Shown in pieces: positions 49,177 to 58,639 of a DNA stretch of 64,000 bases; position 1 is the stretch's first letter; each line of letters begins with the position of its first letter. Position numbers and translations under genes: made by a program. The stretch spans positions 1-64,000 of the forward strand of contig NZ_PIPO01000007.1 of assembly GCF_003986975.1 (NCBI RefSeq), written 5' to 3'. A model generated the notes under the pieces. The model worked only from the letters and a program-made list of their open reading frames with translations. It had not been told where the DNA came from and searched no databases. The stretch comes from Aliidiomarina soli (GTDB lineage: Bacteria; Pseudomonadota; Gammaproteobacteria; Enterobacterales; Alteromonadaceae).

Positions 49177-51045
49177 ATGAACGTTAGAGCAATGCAGGTA
49201 GTAGCTGGAGCCCTGTTGCTGGGACTAGCCGTGGGGTGTAGCCCACAGACGGAGATGACCGTACAACAACAAATCGAGCAACGTTTGCAGTTGAATGAGC
49301 GCCGATATGATGCTCTGCGTCAGCTTGATGATCAGGAACTGGCCCGGTTACTGTGGGAGGCCGAACAGCAGAACTATTACTGGGCGTTGGAAACGCTGGC
49401 TTTTGACTCAAAACCTTATGAAATTGAATATGCCCAGCCGCGCATGCATCGGCTGGGTGATTACGCGAGCATCGAGTCGATGACCGATGCTTATCTGGGG
49501 AGCTTATTGGTGAGTACCCAGTCAAGCTCCCGAGCGTGTTTTCGCTCTTCAAACGGGCAGGGCTTGTCACTGCATGAAGGGTTCTCGTTGCCGTTGGCAC
49601 ATCGTCTCAGATTGCAGAGTGTGCAGCTAGAAAGCGGAGAGTTACTGCAGGTAGCGGATGAGGACAGTAGCCAACAAGAAACAGCGGATATTATCCGTAT
49701 GCGGGACGGCTATTGCTTTACCAAACCACGCGAAGAGAATGCCCCGCGAGCTGTTTCTGCGACAGCCGAGTTTTATGCTCAGTTGCCACAGGATGTTATT
49801 GAACTCGAACTGACCGCAGCGAATATTGGGCAGCCAGTTGAACAGAACGGGTACGTGGTGACCTTGCTTGAACTGAACAACTACTCGTATGCAATTGAAA
49901 TTGAGAGCACTGACGGTGAGCCTACTGGGCTGCGCGAGGATGAGGTGATTGGCGAAGCCATTACTGCAAGTGGTCAATATATTCAGCGACGGGTTACCGG
50001 CCGCCAGCGTGGCGATCGGCAGCCGCGAATGAGTGAACTGCTTGGTCAATTGATTAGTAAGGCCGCTGACGGTGAGTTGAGCGTAAAGGATGCTCAGGCT
50101 GAGCTAGAAACATTTAATCAGTCTATTGAACAGAATGAAGGCGCTTCCTTGTATAACGCGTACGCTTTCCATGGTCCGGTGGAGACGGCTAAGGTGACCT
50201 TGCTGGCTGGCGAACACCAGCGGCGTGAGGTAAAGCAGACGATTGAGCTGCCGGTGTACTCATTCACTTCACCGAGCGCAGCAGAGCAGGTCAACCTGAC
50301 GTCGTTGCCGCAGCTTCCTCTGACCCCGCCAGTTTATAACCATCGTAAGGAAGTGCGTGCTGAATATAGCGATTTGGATGCAGCAGCGATGTCGCAGCAG
50401 ATCGAAATTCGCCAGCGTCGTATTTCACAGGCATCAGATCCGAGTATTACTTATCCCGCTCAGGTATTCTTCCATTACCCAGTGGTGCAAAGTGACCTCT
50501 TTATCCCTATTTTTGAGCGCTACAATAAGCCGAATGCTGGTGACGTGCATTTTTTTGCTGCAAGTGGAGAGCGGGTGGAGGTTGTCGAGGCTGATGACGA
50601 TGGTGCGGACAGCCTGCCGTTTAGTTTTATGGTCAGCCGAATAGAATACGATCCCGCTCGCTTTGCGGTCACGCCGACCAGGTTGAAGGCGACCATTCCG
50701 GTTCTCACCGCCCCTGGGATTGTTAAAGACAGTTATCAGAAGGACCAGTTACCAGCGGGCCTCAGCTTGAATGGGAACCAGCTTATTATTGATTATGCTG
50801 AATTCACCCCCCGGGAAGTTGCCGATATGAACGAACGCATGGTTGAGCGACGAAACCAGGTCTTCACTCGGGACGAGCATGGCTATCTGGCGGAAATTGC
50901 TACATTGACGTTACCTCGTCGGGATGGGGAGCCGGTCGATGTGTATTATTTCCATGGCGAGCCGAACACGGTCGAGATTTGGTATCGAGGTGAGACTGAA
51001 ACGGTGCCGTTCACAGTTGATATTGAACTTGCTCAGCCAGATTGA
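49177..51045 (+). CDS. Large lipoprotein of unknown function
   Basis: The 622-residue protein has a lipoprotein signal (QVVAGALLLGLAVGCSP; lipobox VGC, Cys 20). The mature part is acidic and rich in beta strands, with a helical coiled stretch near residues 25-60 (QQQIEQRLQLNERRYDALRQ), which might interact with another envelope protein. No recognised domain was seen. ATG 49177 is used; ATG 49192 is also possible, as the binding site (AGGAG near 49160) is some way upstream. A terminator follows. Confidence 0.72.
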   Translation: MNVRAMQVVAGALLLGLAVGCSPQTEMTVQQQIEQRLQLNERRYDALRQLDDQELARLLWEAEQQNYYWALETLAFDSKPYEIEYAQPRMHRLGDYASIESMTDAYLGSLLVSTQSSSRACFRSSNGQGLSLHEGFSLPLAHRLRLQSVQLESGELLQVADEDSSQQETADIIRMRDGYCFTKPREENAPRAVSATAEFYAQLPQDVIELELTAANIGQPVEQNGYVVTLLELNNYSYAIEIESTDGEPTGLREDEVIGEAITASGQYIQRRVTGRQRGDRQPRMSELLGQLISKAADGELSVKDAQAELETFNQSIEQNEGASLYNAYAFHGPVETAKVTLLAGEHQRREVKQTIELPVYSFTSPSAAEQVNLTSLPQLPLTPPVYNHRKEVRAEYSDLDAAAMSQQIEIRQRRISQASDPSITYPAQVFFHYPVVQSDLFIPIFERYNKPNAGDVHFFAASGERVEVVEADDDGADSLPFSFMVSRIEYDPARFAVTPTRLKATIPVLTAPGIVKDSYQKDQLPAGLSLNGNQLIIDYAEFTPREVADMNERMVERRNQVFTRDEHGYLAEIATLTLPRRDGEPVDVYYFHGEPNTVEIWYRGETETVPFTVDIELAQPD

Positions 51046-51085
51046 AGCTGTTTTTTGATATCAACGGTTTGTTTTAGTGGATGAT

Positions 51086-51123
51086 AAAAGAAGCCCCGGC
51101 AACCTTGGTTACCGGGGCTTTTT
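51086..51123. terminator. Bidirectional terminator between 49177 gene and dcp
   Basis: AGCCCCGG...CCGGGGCT with a GGTTAC/GGCAACC extension (one mismatch), flanked by AAAAG on one side and TTTTT on the other. It can end both convergent genes. Confidence 0.87.
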
Positions 51124-51138
51124 AGACAGTAGATTAAC

Positions 51139-53337
51139 TTACTCGACGTTGGTTTTCAGACCACGACGAATTAGCAGTGCTTCTGTAGTTGGCTCCTGAC
51201 CACGGAATTCAATGTAAGATTCCATTGGTGGACGAGAGTTACCGGTTTCCAGAATAGCGCGGCGGTACAGGTTACCGTTCTCGCGTGACAGACCACCTCT
51301 GCTTTGTACGTAAGCAAAGGCATCCGCAGCCAGAATTTCACTCCACATATACGCGTAGTAACCTGCTGAATAACCACCACCAATGGAGTGGTTAAAGTAG
51401 GTCGACTTGTAGCGTGGTGGAACTGCCGGCATATTCACACCGTGCTTCTCTAACGCTGCAGCTTCGAACGCTTCTACGTCGTCGACGTTAGCGTCTGCAT
51501 CCAGCATATGCCATTCCATATCGAGGAAAGCTGCCGCAATGTACTCAAGGGTATCGAAACCCTGGTTGAAGCTGCGCGACTGCATGATTTTTTCCAGCAG
51601 TTCGTCCGGGATAGGTTCGCCAGTTTCGTAGTGCTTAGCATAGTTGCTTAACACGTCAGGGTAGGCTGCCCAGTCTTCTTCAAAGGTAGACGGGAACTCA
51701 ACAAAGTCACGCGAGACCGAGGTACCAGCTAACGACGGATAGTTCACGTTTGACAGCATACCGTGGATACCGTGACCCAGTTCATGGAACATGGTAGTGA
51801 CATGGTCATAGGAAATCAGCGTCGGTTCACCCTCTGGACCTTTTGGAATGTTCATAACATTCACAACCACAGGTTTTTTCTCAAGCAAGTGCGACTGGCC
51901 AACAAAAGACGTCATCCAGGCGCCGCCACGCTTACCTTCGCGGGCAAAGTAGTCCGCGTAGAAAATAGCCAGGCTGGTACCGTCGTGATCAAATACTTCG
52001 TAGACTTCGACGTCCGGGTGGTAGGTAGGCAGGTCATCACGCTCTTCGAAGGTCAAACCATAGAGGCGGTTCATGGTGTAGAAGACGCCGTCATGCAATA
52101 CACGGTTAAATTCAAAGTACTGACGTACTTCTTCTTCGTCTAAGTCATAACGTTCCTGACGCACCTGTTCAGCATAATAAGCCCAGTCCCACGGCTGGAC
52201 CTCAAAGTCGCCACCGTCACGGTCGATCAGGGCCTGAATATCGGCCTGCTCAAGCTCGGTGTTGGCCACAACTGCTGGCACCATGCTGCTAAGCATTTCC
52301 AGTACGTTGCCAGGGTTTTCTGCCATGGTGTCTTGTAATTGGTAATCAGCCCAGGTGTCGAAGCCCAAAAGCTCAGCGCGTTCAGCGCGGATTTCGGTCA
52401 GGCGCTTCACCAGTGGACGGTTATCCAATTCACCTGAAGTACCACGATAGGCAGACGCTTCCCACACACGCTGACGCAGTTCGCGGTTATTCAGCGAAGA
52501 CAGCACCGGCTGGCGGGTTGTGTTGGTGATGCTAAGCAGGTACTTACCTTCGTGACCAGCGTCCTGGGCAGCATTTGCAGCGCTGCGAATTTCGCTGGCT
52601 GACAGACCGTCGAGCTCTTCTTCGGAGTCAACCACTACAGCAATATCGCTGGTAATAGCTAGTTGGTTTTGCGCAAATTGAGTGGTCAGGTTAGCGTGTT
52701 CTTCGTTCAGCTCACGAATTTGCTGACGCTCTTCTTCGTTGAGCTTCGCGCCCGCACTGACAAAACGGTCATAGTAGACTTCAAGTAAGCGCTCAGCTTC
52801 AGAGTCCAGACCCAGTTCGTCCCGTTGGTTGTAAAGTGATTCAACGCGGGCAAACAGGTCAGCATTCAGATTAATGTCGTCTGAATGCGCTGACAGTTTC
52901 GGTGACAGCGTACGCTGAATGTCACGGCGCTGTTCATTGCTGTCGGTGCCAGTCAGGTTGAAGAAGACACGCGATACACGGGTTAATAACTCACCGCTTT
53001 TCTCCATCGCGACGATGGTATTTTCAAAGGTTGCAGGCTCTGGATTGGTCGCAATAGCTTCAATCTCGGCCATATGATCCTGCATGCCCTGTTCAAAGGC
53101 AGGTAAGAAATGGTCATCTTCGATGATGCTAAAGTCAGGGGCTTCGTACTGAAGTTCTGACGGTTGAGCGAATGGGTTGCTGGAATCCAGTTGAGCCGTG
53201 TCGTTGCCGGCAACCTGGGATTGAGTATTTTCAGAACCAGTATCGGCAGACGCATTGTCTGCCTGGTCTGAACATGCAGCGAGTGTTAACGCTGCGCTGA
53301 CCGCGATAGCGGTTAGAGTCTTTTTGCGCATAAACAT
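51139..53337 (-). CDS. dcp: Dcp-type M3 oligopeptidase lipoprotein
   Basis: The 732-residue protein has a lipoprotein signal (TAIAVSAALTLAACS; lipobox AAC, Cys 21). The M3 thimet-oligopeptidase domain carries the zinc motif FHELGHGIHGM near residue 518 and the neighbouring HVTTM. The length is close to dipeptidyl carboxypeptidase Dcp, which removes C-terminal dipeptides; the lipidation would place it at the periplasmic face, an unusual location that Alteromonadales relatives share. ATG 53337 has AGGAAG upstream. A Fur-box-like site lies in the upstream region but faces the other gene. Confidence 0.9.
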   Translation of the reverse strand: MFMRKKTLTAIAVSAALTLAACSDQADNASADTGSENTQSQVAGNDTAQLDSSNPFAQPSELQYEAPDFSIIEDDHFLPAFEQGMQDHMAEIEAIATNPEPATFENTIVAMEKSGELLTRVSRVFFNLTGTDSNEQRRDIQRTLSPKLSAHSDDINLNADLFARVESLYNQRDELGLDSEAERLLEVYYDRFVSAGAKLNEEERQQIRELNEEHANLTTQFAQNQLAITSDIAVVVDSEEELDGLSASEIRSAANAAQDAGHEGKYLLSITNTTRQPVLSSLNNRELRQRVWEASAYRGTSGELDNRPLVKRLTEIRAERAELLGFDTWADYQLQDTMAENPGNVLEMLSSMVPAVVANTELEQADIQALIDRDGGDFEVQPWDWAYYAEQVRQERYDLDEEEVRQYFEFNRVLHDGVFYTMNRLYGLTFEERDDLPTYHPDVEVYEVFDHDGTSLAIFYADYFAREGKRGGAWMTSFVGQSHLLEKKPVVVNVMNIPKGPEGEPTLISYDHVTTMFHELGHGIHGMLSNVNYPSLAGTSVSRDFVEFPSTFEEDWAAYPDVLSNYAKHYETGEPIPDELLEKIMQSRSFNQGFDTLEYIAAAFLDMEWHMLDADANVDDVEAFEAAALEKHGVNMPAVPPRYKSTYFNHSIGGGYSAGYYAYMWSEILAADAFAYVQSRGGLSRENGNLYRRAILETGNSRPPMESYIEFRGQEPTTEALLIRRGLKTNVE

Positions 53338-53478
53338 AAGAGCTTCCTGATAGTTACTTCGAACAAAACGTAAAGACTTTCCCCTATTTGGGTAAGAAAT
53401 ACAACCTGGATTAGACAGCGAAGCGACTAATCAGTGCGAAAAAGGGATAGATAACAAGCTAACTTAATCAGCCATGTT

Positions 53479-53497
53479 GATAATGATTCTCAATTAC
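53479..53497 (+). promoter_or_regulatory. Fur-box-like site upstream of 53517 gene
   Basis: GATAATGATTCTCAATTAC closely follows the first half of the Fur consensus GATAATGATAATCATTATC (first nine bases exact) and is moderate in the second half. It sits about 20 bases before the start at 53517. Confidence 0.65.
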
Positions 53498-53516
53498 ACT
53501 AAAGTTTGAGGACAGC

Positions 53517-53957
53517 ATGGGAGTCATCACAATGAACAACGGTAAAGTGAGTTACACAAATTTTCTCAGAATTGCGACCCAGGAGCTGGAGTGCGGGCTG
53601 TATAAAGCGGCTGAGGTTTCGCTGGCGCGCTGTGTCCGGCTGGCGACCTCGTTTGTGACCCAGCAGCCCCCCAGCGATACTAACCTGGAAGCTTATTGCA
53701 AGGCGGTTATTTTGCTGGCGGCGACTAGACTGCGCATGCACCAGCAAGCCGCCGCGTTAAATGACTTTAGCCAGTCGCTGCATACCCTGAATCGACTCTA
53801 TACAAGCAGCACCGAAAGTGACGCTCGAACGCTTATTCGGCGCTACCAGTGTGTACTGATTAGAGCGAATCAAAGCGCCTGTGCGTTGTCACGTCTGCAC
53901 AGCTCGATGGGAGGGCACAATGATGGCAAACAAACCCCGTCACCCTTATATCATTGA
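53517..53957 (+). CDS. Small helical protein, probably iron-regulated
   Basis: The 146-residue protein is helical, with TPR-like alternation (ELECGLYKAAEVSLARCVRLA, then AYCKAVILLAATRLRMHQQAAA) and a polar C-terminal end. It has no signal or membrane segment. GAGGA lies at 53507-53511, before ATG 53517. A Fur-box-like sequence lies just upstream, so low-iron induction is inferred. The next gene overlaps it by 38 bases. No family recognised. Confidence 0.75.
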   Translation: MGVITMNNGKVSYTNFLRIATQELECGLYKAAEVSLARCVRLATSFVTQQPPSDTNLEAYCKAVILLAATRLRMHQQAAALNDFSQSLHTLNRLYTSSTESDARTLIRRYQCVLIRANQSACALSRLHSSMGGHNDGKQTPSPLYH

Positions 53958-54147
53958 GCCCGGCGCTCAGAACTCCGCTGCGGATGAAGAGGTAACGATC
54001 TGCATCAGCCGCTCGCGTCTACGGTTCTTAATGAGCAATGGCTATCTGGTGGCGAGTGACTTTAAATGCATAAATAACTGCGCCAAGTGTGTGGTCCGAG
54101 AACTGTTGATGGAGTGTGCCGCCAGTGATCTGGCAGCCAATGAATAA
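53920..54147 (+). CDS. Small cysteine-containing protein, coupled to 53517 gene
   Basis: The 75-residue protein has a CINNCAKCVVRELLMEC stretch (residues 48-64) with four cysteines in CxxxCxxC-like spacing, suitable for a metal site or iron-sulphur cluster. GGAGG at 53911-53915 precedes ATG 53920; the frame is open further upstream. It overlaps the previous gene by 38 bases in another frame and so is probably co-expressed from the Fur-box promoter. No family known. Confidence 0.65.
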   Translation: MMANKPRHPYIIEPGAQNSAADEEVTICISRSRLRFLMSNGYLVASDFKCINNCAKCVVRELLMECAASDLAANE

Positions 54148-54175
54148 ACAGGCCTGGGTATTACCTTTCAGGAAT

Positions 54176-54835
54176 TCAGTTTTCCGGCGAGTAGTATTCA
54201 ACACCGATTTGGATTCGTTCGCGGCCGTTTTCCATTCGCCAGCGGTTGGTGTCGCGTAAGGAATAGACGCAGCCACAATATTCCTGTTGATAAAACCGTT
54301 CGCGCTTCGCGATTTCGACCATCCGCGCGGCGCCACCCTGTTTGCGCCAGTTAAAGGTCCAGTAATGCATACCAGGGTAGCGAGCCACTGCACGTTGTCC
54401 GCAGTCGTTAATTTGCTCCATGTTCTTCCAGCGGGAAATCCCCAGGCAACTGGTGATGGTATCGAAACCATGTTCATGGGCGTAGAGTGCGGTGCGCTCG
54501 AAGCGCATGTCGAAACAGACGGTGCAGCGTTCACCGCGTTCAGGTTCCCACTCCAGCCCTTTGATCCGTTGAAACCAGTTTTTGCTGTCGTAATCCGCAT
54601 CGATAAAGGGTATCCCAAGCTTTTCAGCAAAACGGATATTTTCCTCTTTACGCAGCAGGTACTCTTTTTCCGGGTGAATATTGGGATTGTAAAAGAAAAT
54701 AGTAAAACGGATACCAGCGTCAGCCATGCGTTCCATTACTTCCCCGGAACAGGGGGCGCAGCATGAATGCAGCAGTACATGATCAGAACCGGTTGGGGTT
54801 TCTAATACGATAGATTCTGGTTTTTTCTTACTCAT
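54176..54835 (-). CDS. queH: Epoxyqueuosine reductase QueH
   Basis: The 219-residue protein is a QueH (DUF208) enzyme: [15 protein letters not shown] near residue 24, [15 protein letters not shown] near residue 50, [13 protein letters not shown] near residue 103, [11 protein letters not shown] and [11 protein letters not shown] near residue 183. The conserved cysteines bind an Fe-S cluster and a metal and reduce epoxyqueuosine to queuosine in tRNA anticodons. QueH is the non-orthologous replacement of QueG. The frame extends to 54862 with no better binding site, so ATG 54835 is a reasonable guess. Confidence 0.92.
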   Translation of the reverse strand: MSKKKPESIVLETPTGSDHVLLHSCCAPCSGEVMERMADAGIRFTIFFYNPNIHPEKEYLLRKEENIRFAEKLGIPFIDADYDSKNWFQRIKGLEWEPERGERCTVCFDMRFERTALYAHEHGFDTITSCLGISRWKNMEQINDCGQRAVARYPGMHYWTFNWRKQGGAARMVEIAKRERFYQQEYCGCVYSLRDTNRWRMENGRERIQIGVEYYSPEN

Positions 54836-55005
54836 GGGCTCGCCTGCTGATTTTCCGTTCATCGATGATCTGTGGTGGATGATACCAAGTTGGTATCAGA
54901 ACTGACAGATGCGGCTAAAATAGTTGTCCAGTTTTCGGTTGCTGACAGTCACGCACTGAGATTAACTTTAGCCTACCAAAGGTTTTTAACCGAAGGATTA
55001 ATCCG

Positions 55006-56064
55006 ATGCGAATAACTGATCAACAGATGCAGCAACGCTACTATCAGGCCTTGCTTGATAAAGACCCGTCCTACGTAGGAATTTTCTATGCCGGTGTGAA
55101 AACGACCTCGGTGTTTTGCATCGCCAGTTGTCGTGCGCGCAAACCCAAGCCGGAAAACGTCGAATTTTTTACCCATTATAAAGATGCTCTCGACCACGGT
55201 TACCGGCCGTGCAAGATATGCCGGCCCACCGAAAATGCCTGCCAGGCGCCACCGGCTGTAGCGCAGGCAATCGACATGGTGCGCAATGCTGAGAAAACCA
55301 AAGTGACCGACGAGCAGTTGCGGCAACGGGGAATAGGCCCGGAAACGGTGCGACGATGGTTTAAAAAGCACTATGGAATGACGTTCCAGACGTTTCAGCG
55401 AATGTACCGGATTAATCAGGCGCTGGAAGAGTTAAAGCATGGCCGGGCAGTAATAGACAGCGCTTATGAGACGGGCTATCAGTCGCTTAGTGGGTTTGGC
55501 TATACCTATAAAAAACTGGTTGGGCAGAAACCCTCGGTGAGCGCAGAGACGCAACCCATTTTACTTGACCGGCTTACAACACCACTCGGACCCATGTTGC
55601 TGGGGGCGACTGAAAAAGGTGTGTGTTTGCTCGAATTTGTTGACCGACGGATGCTGGAAACCGAATTCAGAGATCTGCAGCGGCTATTAAAAGCTCCCGT
55701 TATGTTGGGTGAAAATGACCATATCCGGCAAGCCAAAACTGAGCTTGAGGAGTATTTTGCTGGTGTGCGGCGCGAGTTCTCGATAGCGCTGGATATGCCC
55801 GGAACCGATTTCCAGCAGCAGGTGTGGCAAGGCTTGCAAACTATCCCCTACGCGCAGACCCGCAGCTACAAGGCACAGGCAGACTATCTGGGACGACCCA
55901 CTGCGGTGCGCGCGGTCGCCAATGCCAATGGCTATAACCGGGTCGCTATTGTGGTGCCCTGTCACCGGGTGATTGGCAGCAATGGAAACTTAACCGGCTA
56001 TGGCGGTGGGCTCGAGCGCAAGCGCTGGCTACTTGAGCATGAACGCAGTCAGCAGCAGGTTTAG
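55006..56064 (+). CDS. ada: Ada bifunctional DNA alkylation-repair regulator
   Basis: The 352-residue protein has the full Ada architecture. The N-terminal zinc domain has Cys 38, 42, 69 and 72 (SVFCIASCRARKP; YRPCKICRP), the same numbers as in Escherichia coli Ada, where Cys 38 takes methyl groups from phosphotriesters. An AraC-type helix-turn-helix follows (about 80-175). The C-terminal methyltransferase ends with PCHRVIGSNG, giving Cys 319 as O6-methylguanine acceptor. Methylated Ada activates its own gene and other alkylation-repair genes. It is on the + strand, convergent with the zinc ABC genes. Confidence 0.95.
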   Translation: MRITDQQMQQRYYQALLDKDPSYVGIFYAGVKTTSVFCIASCRARKPKPENVEFFTHYKDALDHGYRPCKICRPTENACQAPPAVAQAIDMVRNAEKTKVTDEQLRQRGIGPETVRRWFKKHYGMTFQTFQRMYRINQALEELKHGRAVIDSAYETGYQSLSGFGYTYKKLVGQKPSVSAETQPILLDRLTTPLGPMLLGATEKGVCLLEFVDRRMLETEFRDLQRLLKAPVMLGENDHIRQAKTELEEYFAGVRREFSIALDMPGTDFQQQVWQGLQTIPYAQTRSYKAQADYLGRPTAVRAVANANGYNRVAIVVPCHRVIGSNGNLTGYGGGLERKRWLLEHERSQQQV

Positions 56065-56076
56065 GCGTAGCGCAGG

Positions 56077-57333
56077 CTACACTCTGGGGGCAAGTGAGCT
56101 ACTCAGTGCCTGCCGGTAAGCCAGCAGGGCTGGTACGCAGCCGACCAGAAGCGCAATGGCAAAGATGGTCAAGCTTAAGAGCCCGCTATTATCCTGCCAT
56201 ACCTGCTGGCTGATAAAGACGCCAAAGCGTTGCGCTATATAATGCTGGCCGAAAACCATCAGGCCGCGCACCGCAGCCCAGCTAAGGGCAATGGCCGTGA
56301 GGGTGATGATTGCCACTTCCGCCTGCAATAACCAGAATACATGAGCCGGTCGGGCACCAGTGGCACGAAGCACCGCAATTTCCCTCTGCCGTTCTTTCAT
56401 TGACGCCAGTAAAGTGGTGATCAGGCCGGCGAATGCGGCAAACAGGACTAAATAACTGACCAGGAGTAGCAGGCGTTCAACCCCGCCTATCATCTGCCAC
56501 AGCTCGCCCAATGCGACACCGGGCAAAATAGCGGTGAGCGGCTCCTGGCGGTAGCTATTAATTTGCCGCTGCACTGCAAAGCTGGCTACTCGTGATTTCA
56601 TACCGACAAAAAACGCGGTGATGGCATCTGGGGTCAGATCGGTTGCGCTGGCTTGTTGCGGGCTGACCTCCTGTCCCGGAATAGGAACGCCATGTTGCCA
56701 GCCAAGATGAATTGCTTCGATCGCCTCAAGTGAGACATGCAAGCTCTTGTCAACAGGTGTGCCGGTGGGGGCAAGGATACCTGTCACTGTAAAGGGCATC
56801 TCATCGTGATGGATAAAGCTGGTCGACCCTGCGCCATGACTGATTACAACCTTGTCGCCGAGCTGATAATTCAGTTTTCGCGCGACTTCCGCGCCCAGAA
56901 CGACATCAAATAGCGCGGTAAATGGTTGACCCTCCAAGAATTGAAGTGACTGACGGTCAGCAAACTGAAGGTATTGAAAATAGTCGCGACTGGTACCTAT
57001 AACGCGATAGCCACGATGAGAATCACCGAGTGAAATGGGCACCGTCCATTCGATTTGACGGTGCTGACGAATGTGTTGATAGCTTTCCCAGGAGATATTA
57101 TTGGTAGGGTTGCCAACCCTGAACACGGCGTAGAGAAGCAAGTTCAGTTGTCCGGAGCGGGCCCCAACAATCAGATCCACCGCAGAGACTGAACTGGTAA
57201 AGCTCTCTTTCGCCTGATGCCGGATATGGTTAATACTGAATAATAAACTCAGGCTGATGGTCAGTGTCAGCAAGGTCATCAAGGCGGTGATGCGTCGGTT
57301 CCATAAGCTCCGACAGGCAATTTTTATAAGCAT
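56077..57333 (-). CDS. FtsX/MacB-type ABC permease of a zinc locus
   Basis: The 418-residue protein has four membrane helices in FtsX/MacB layout: one near residue 20, a large extracytoplasmic domain (about 40-270), then three helices near 285, 335 and 385. ERQREIAVLRATGARPAHVFWLL near residue 325 is the coupling-helix signature of the family. Its ATG overlaps the end of the ATPase gene (57324-57333). It probably forms the inner-membrane part of a zinc-related transporter together with the genes on either side. Confidence 0.85.
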   Translation of the reverse strand: MLIKIACRSLWNRRITALMTLLTLTISLSLLFSINHIRHQAKESFTSSVSAVDLIVGARSGQLNLLLYAVFRVGNPTNNISWESYQHIRQHRQIEWTVPISLGDSHRGYRVIGTSRDYFQYLQFADRQSLQFLEGQPFTALFDVVLGAEVARKLNYQLGDKVVISHGAGSTSFIHHDEMPFTVTGILAPTGTPVDKSLHVSLEAIEAIHLGWQHGVPIPGQEVSPQQASATDLTPDAITAFFVGMKSRVASFAVQRQINSYRQEPLTAILPGVALGELWQMIGGVERLLLLVSYLVLFAAFAGLITTLLASMKERQREIAVLRATGARPAHVFWLLQAEVAIITLTAIALSWAAVRGLMVFGQHYIAQRFGVFISQQVWQDNSGLLSLTIFAIALLVGCVPALLAYRQALSSSLAPRV

Positions 57334-58010
57334 GTGGTGACATTACCCTGGTCAGTTTGCATGCTCAGCACGCGTGGGAAATGCTGCTTTAGCGCGTCGT
57401 CGTGGCTAACAAACAGAACAGTTGTCTGCACCGCTTTACTTTGCTCGAGTAGTAATTTGAGAAACGCGTCACGGTTATCGGCATCCAGCGCAGATGTCGG
57501 CTCATCGGCAATCAGCAACGCTGGTTTACCGATCAGGGCCCGGGCTATAGCAACACGCTGTTGCTGACCCACGCTTAGCTGGCTGGCGGGGCGATGAAAT
57601 AAATCCTGCGCGATATCAAGCCGGCCCAGAAGCTCAGCTGCGCGTGTTTTATAGTCGTGCAACGAATGGCCGGCAAAGTGGACAGGTAACAGAACGTTAT
57701 CCAGCAGATTAAGGTATGGAATCAGGTTCAGTTGCTGGAATACAAAGCCGATACTGTTTGCGCGCAAATGGTCGCGTTGACTGGCGGAAAGGCGGTGCAG
57801 TGGATGGTTGCCGACCCAGACTTCACCGTCGCGGACTGCTGTAATACCAGCCAGTATGCTAAGCAACGTACTTTTGCCACTGCCCGATGGCCCTTTAATA
57901 AAAACCTGCTCGCCGCGGCGGATCTGCAGCTTTTCGATAGATAGACGCCAGGTGCCGGGACCTGGCCAGGCGAACGTAAGCTGGTTAATAGCGACTGCGT
58001 TTACTTGCAT
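57324..58010 (-). CDS. LolD/MacB-type ABC ATPase of a zinc locus
   Basis: The 228-residue ATPase has Walker A IKGPSGSGKSTLLSIL near residue 35, a Q-loop (FVFQQLN), signature LSVGQQQRVAIARALIG near residue 133 and Walker B LLIADEPTSALD. The close match to LolD/MacB nucleotide-binding subunits and its overlap with an FtsX-type permease indicate one transporter. ATG 58010 is preferred over GTG 58019. A Zur-box-like sequence sits just upstream, shared with the divergent DUF3299 gene. Confidence 0.87.
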   Translation of the reverse strand: MQVNAVAINQLTFAWPGPGTWRLSIEKLQIRRGEQVFIKGPSGSGKSTLLSILAGITAVRDGEVWVGNHPLHRLSASQRDHLRANSIGFVFQQLNLIPYLNLLDNVLLPVHFAGHSLHDYKTRAAELLGRLDIAQDLFHRPASQLSVGQQQRVAIARALIGKPALLIADEPTSALDADNRDAFLKLLLEQSKAVQTTVLFVSHDDALKQHFPRVLSMQTDQGNVTTCL

Positions 58011-58030
58011 TAAAGGCACCAGAGGGGTAA

Positions 58031-58053
58031 TTTATTGTTACGTTATAACATAT
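58031..58053. promoter_or_regulatory. Zur box between ABC operon and DUF3299 gene
   Basis: TTTATTGTTACGTTATAACA followed by TAT matches the Zur operator GAAATGTTATAATATAACATTTC over the central GTTA...TATAACAT region. It lies between the divergent genes at 58010 and 58070 and can serve both. Confidence 0.78.
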
Positions 58054-58069
58054 GGTTTTGGAGGTGCCA

Positions 58070-58639
58070 ATGTGTTCTATGCGGGTTAGTCAATGGGTAG
58101 TACTTGCCGGGTTAATGATCTCAGCTGTTGATGTAGAGGCGGACACGCCAGTAACAATAGAGTGGGTTGAATTGATGCCCGAGCACCTCCTTGAGGCGCT
58201 CGATAACTTGCCGATGCTTGAGCATGATTACAGTGATGATGCGGTCGATCCGTTTACCGATGAATGGAACGACCCCTACGCAGACGCCTGGAATGACATA
58301 CTGACATCTACCGAAGTGGTTACCCGCTACGCCGATACTGTTATTCGCCTGCCCGGGTATATTGTGCCGCTGGATATCGATGATAAGCAGCGGGTGCGGA
58401 GTTTTTTTCTGGTGCCATATTTTGGTGCATGTATTCACGTACCTCCGCCACCGCCAAATCAGCTGATCTATGTCGACGAGGTACCGGCCGAGGTTAATTT
58501 ACGGGTGGAGGATATGTACACGGCATACTGGTTAACAGGGCGGCTTAGTCTGGAAATTAACTCGCACGAGTTAGGTACGGCTGCCTACCGGGTGAAAATG
58601 CAGACTATCGAGCTGTACCAGTATCAGTTTGACGAATGA
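58070..58639 (+). CDS. DUF3299 family secreted protein
   Basis: The 189-residue protein has a signal peptide (MRVSQWVVLAGLMISAVDVEA) and the DUF3299 blocks: RLPGYIVPLDIDDKQRVRSF followed by FLVPYFGACIHVPPPPPNQL and the closing YRVKMQTIELY. The function of the family is not known; members often accompany metal-related ABC genes. GGAGGTG at 58060-58066 selects ATG 58070. Its last 16 bases overlap the end of the convergent ZrgA-type gene. Confidence 0.85.
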   Translation: MCSMRVSQWVVLAGLMISAVDVEADTPVTIEWVELMPEHLLEALDNLPMLEHDYSDDAVDPFTDEWNDPYADAWNDILTSTEVVTRYADTVIRLPGYIVPLDIDDKQRVRSFFLVPYFGACIHVPPPPPNQLIYVDEVPAEVNLRVEDMYTAYWLTGRLSLEINSHELGTAAYRVKMQTIELYQYQFDE

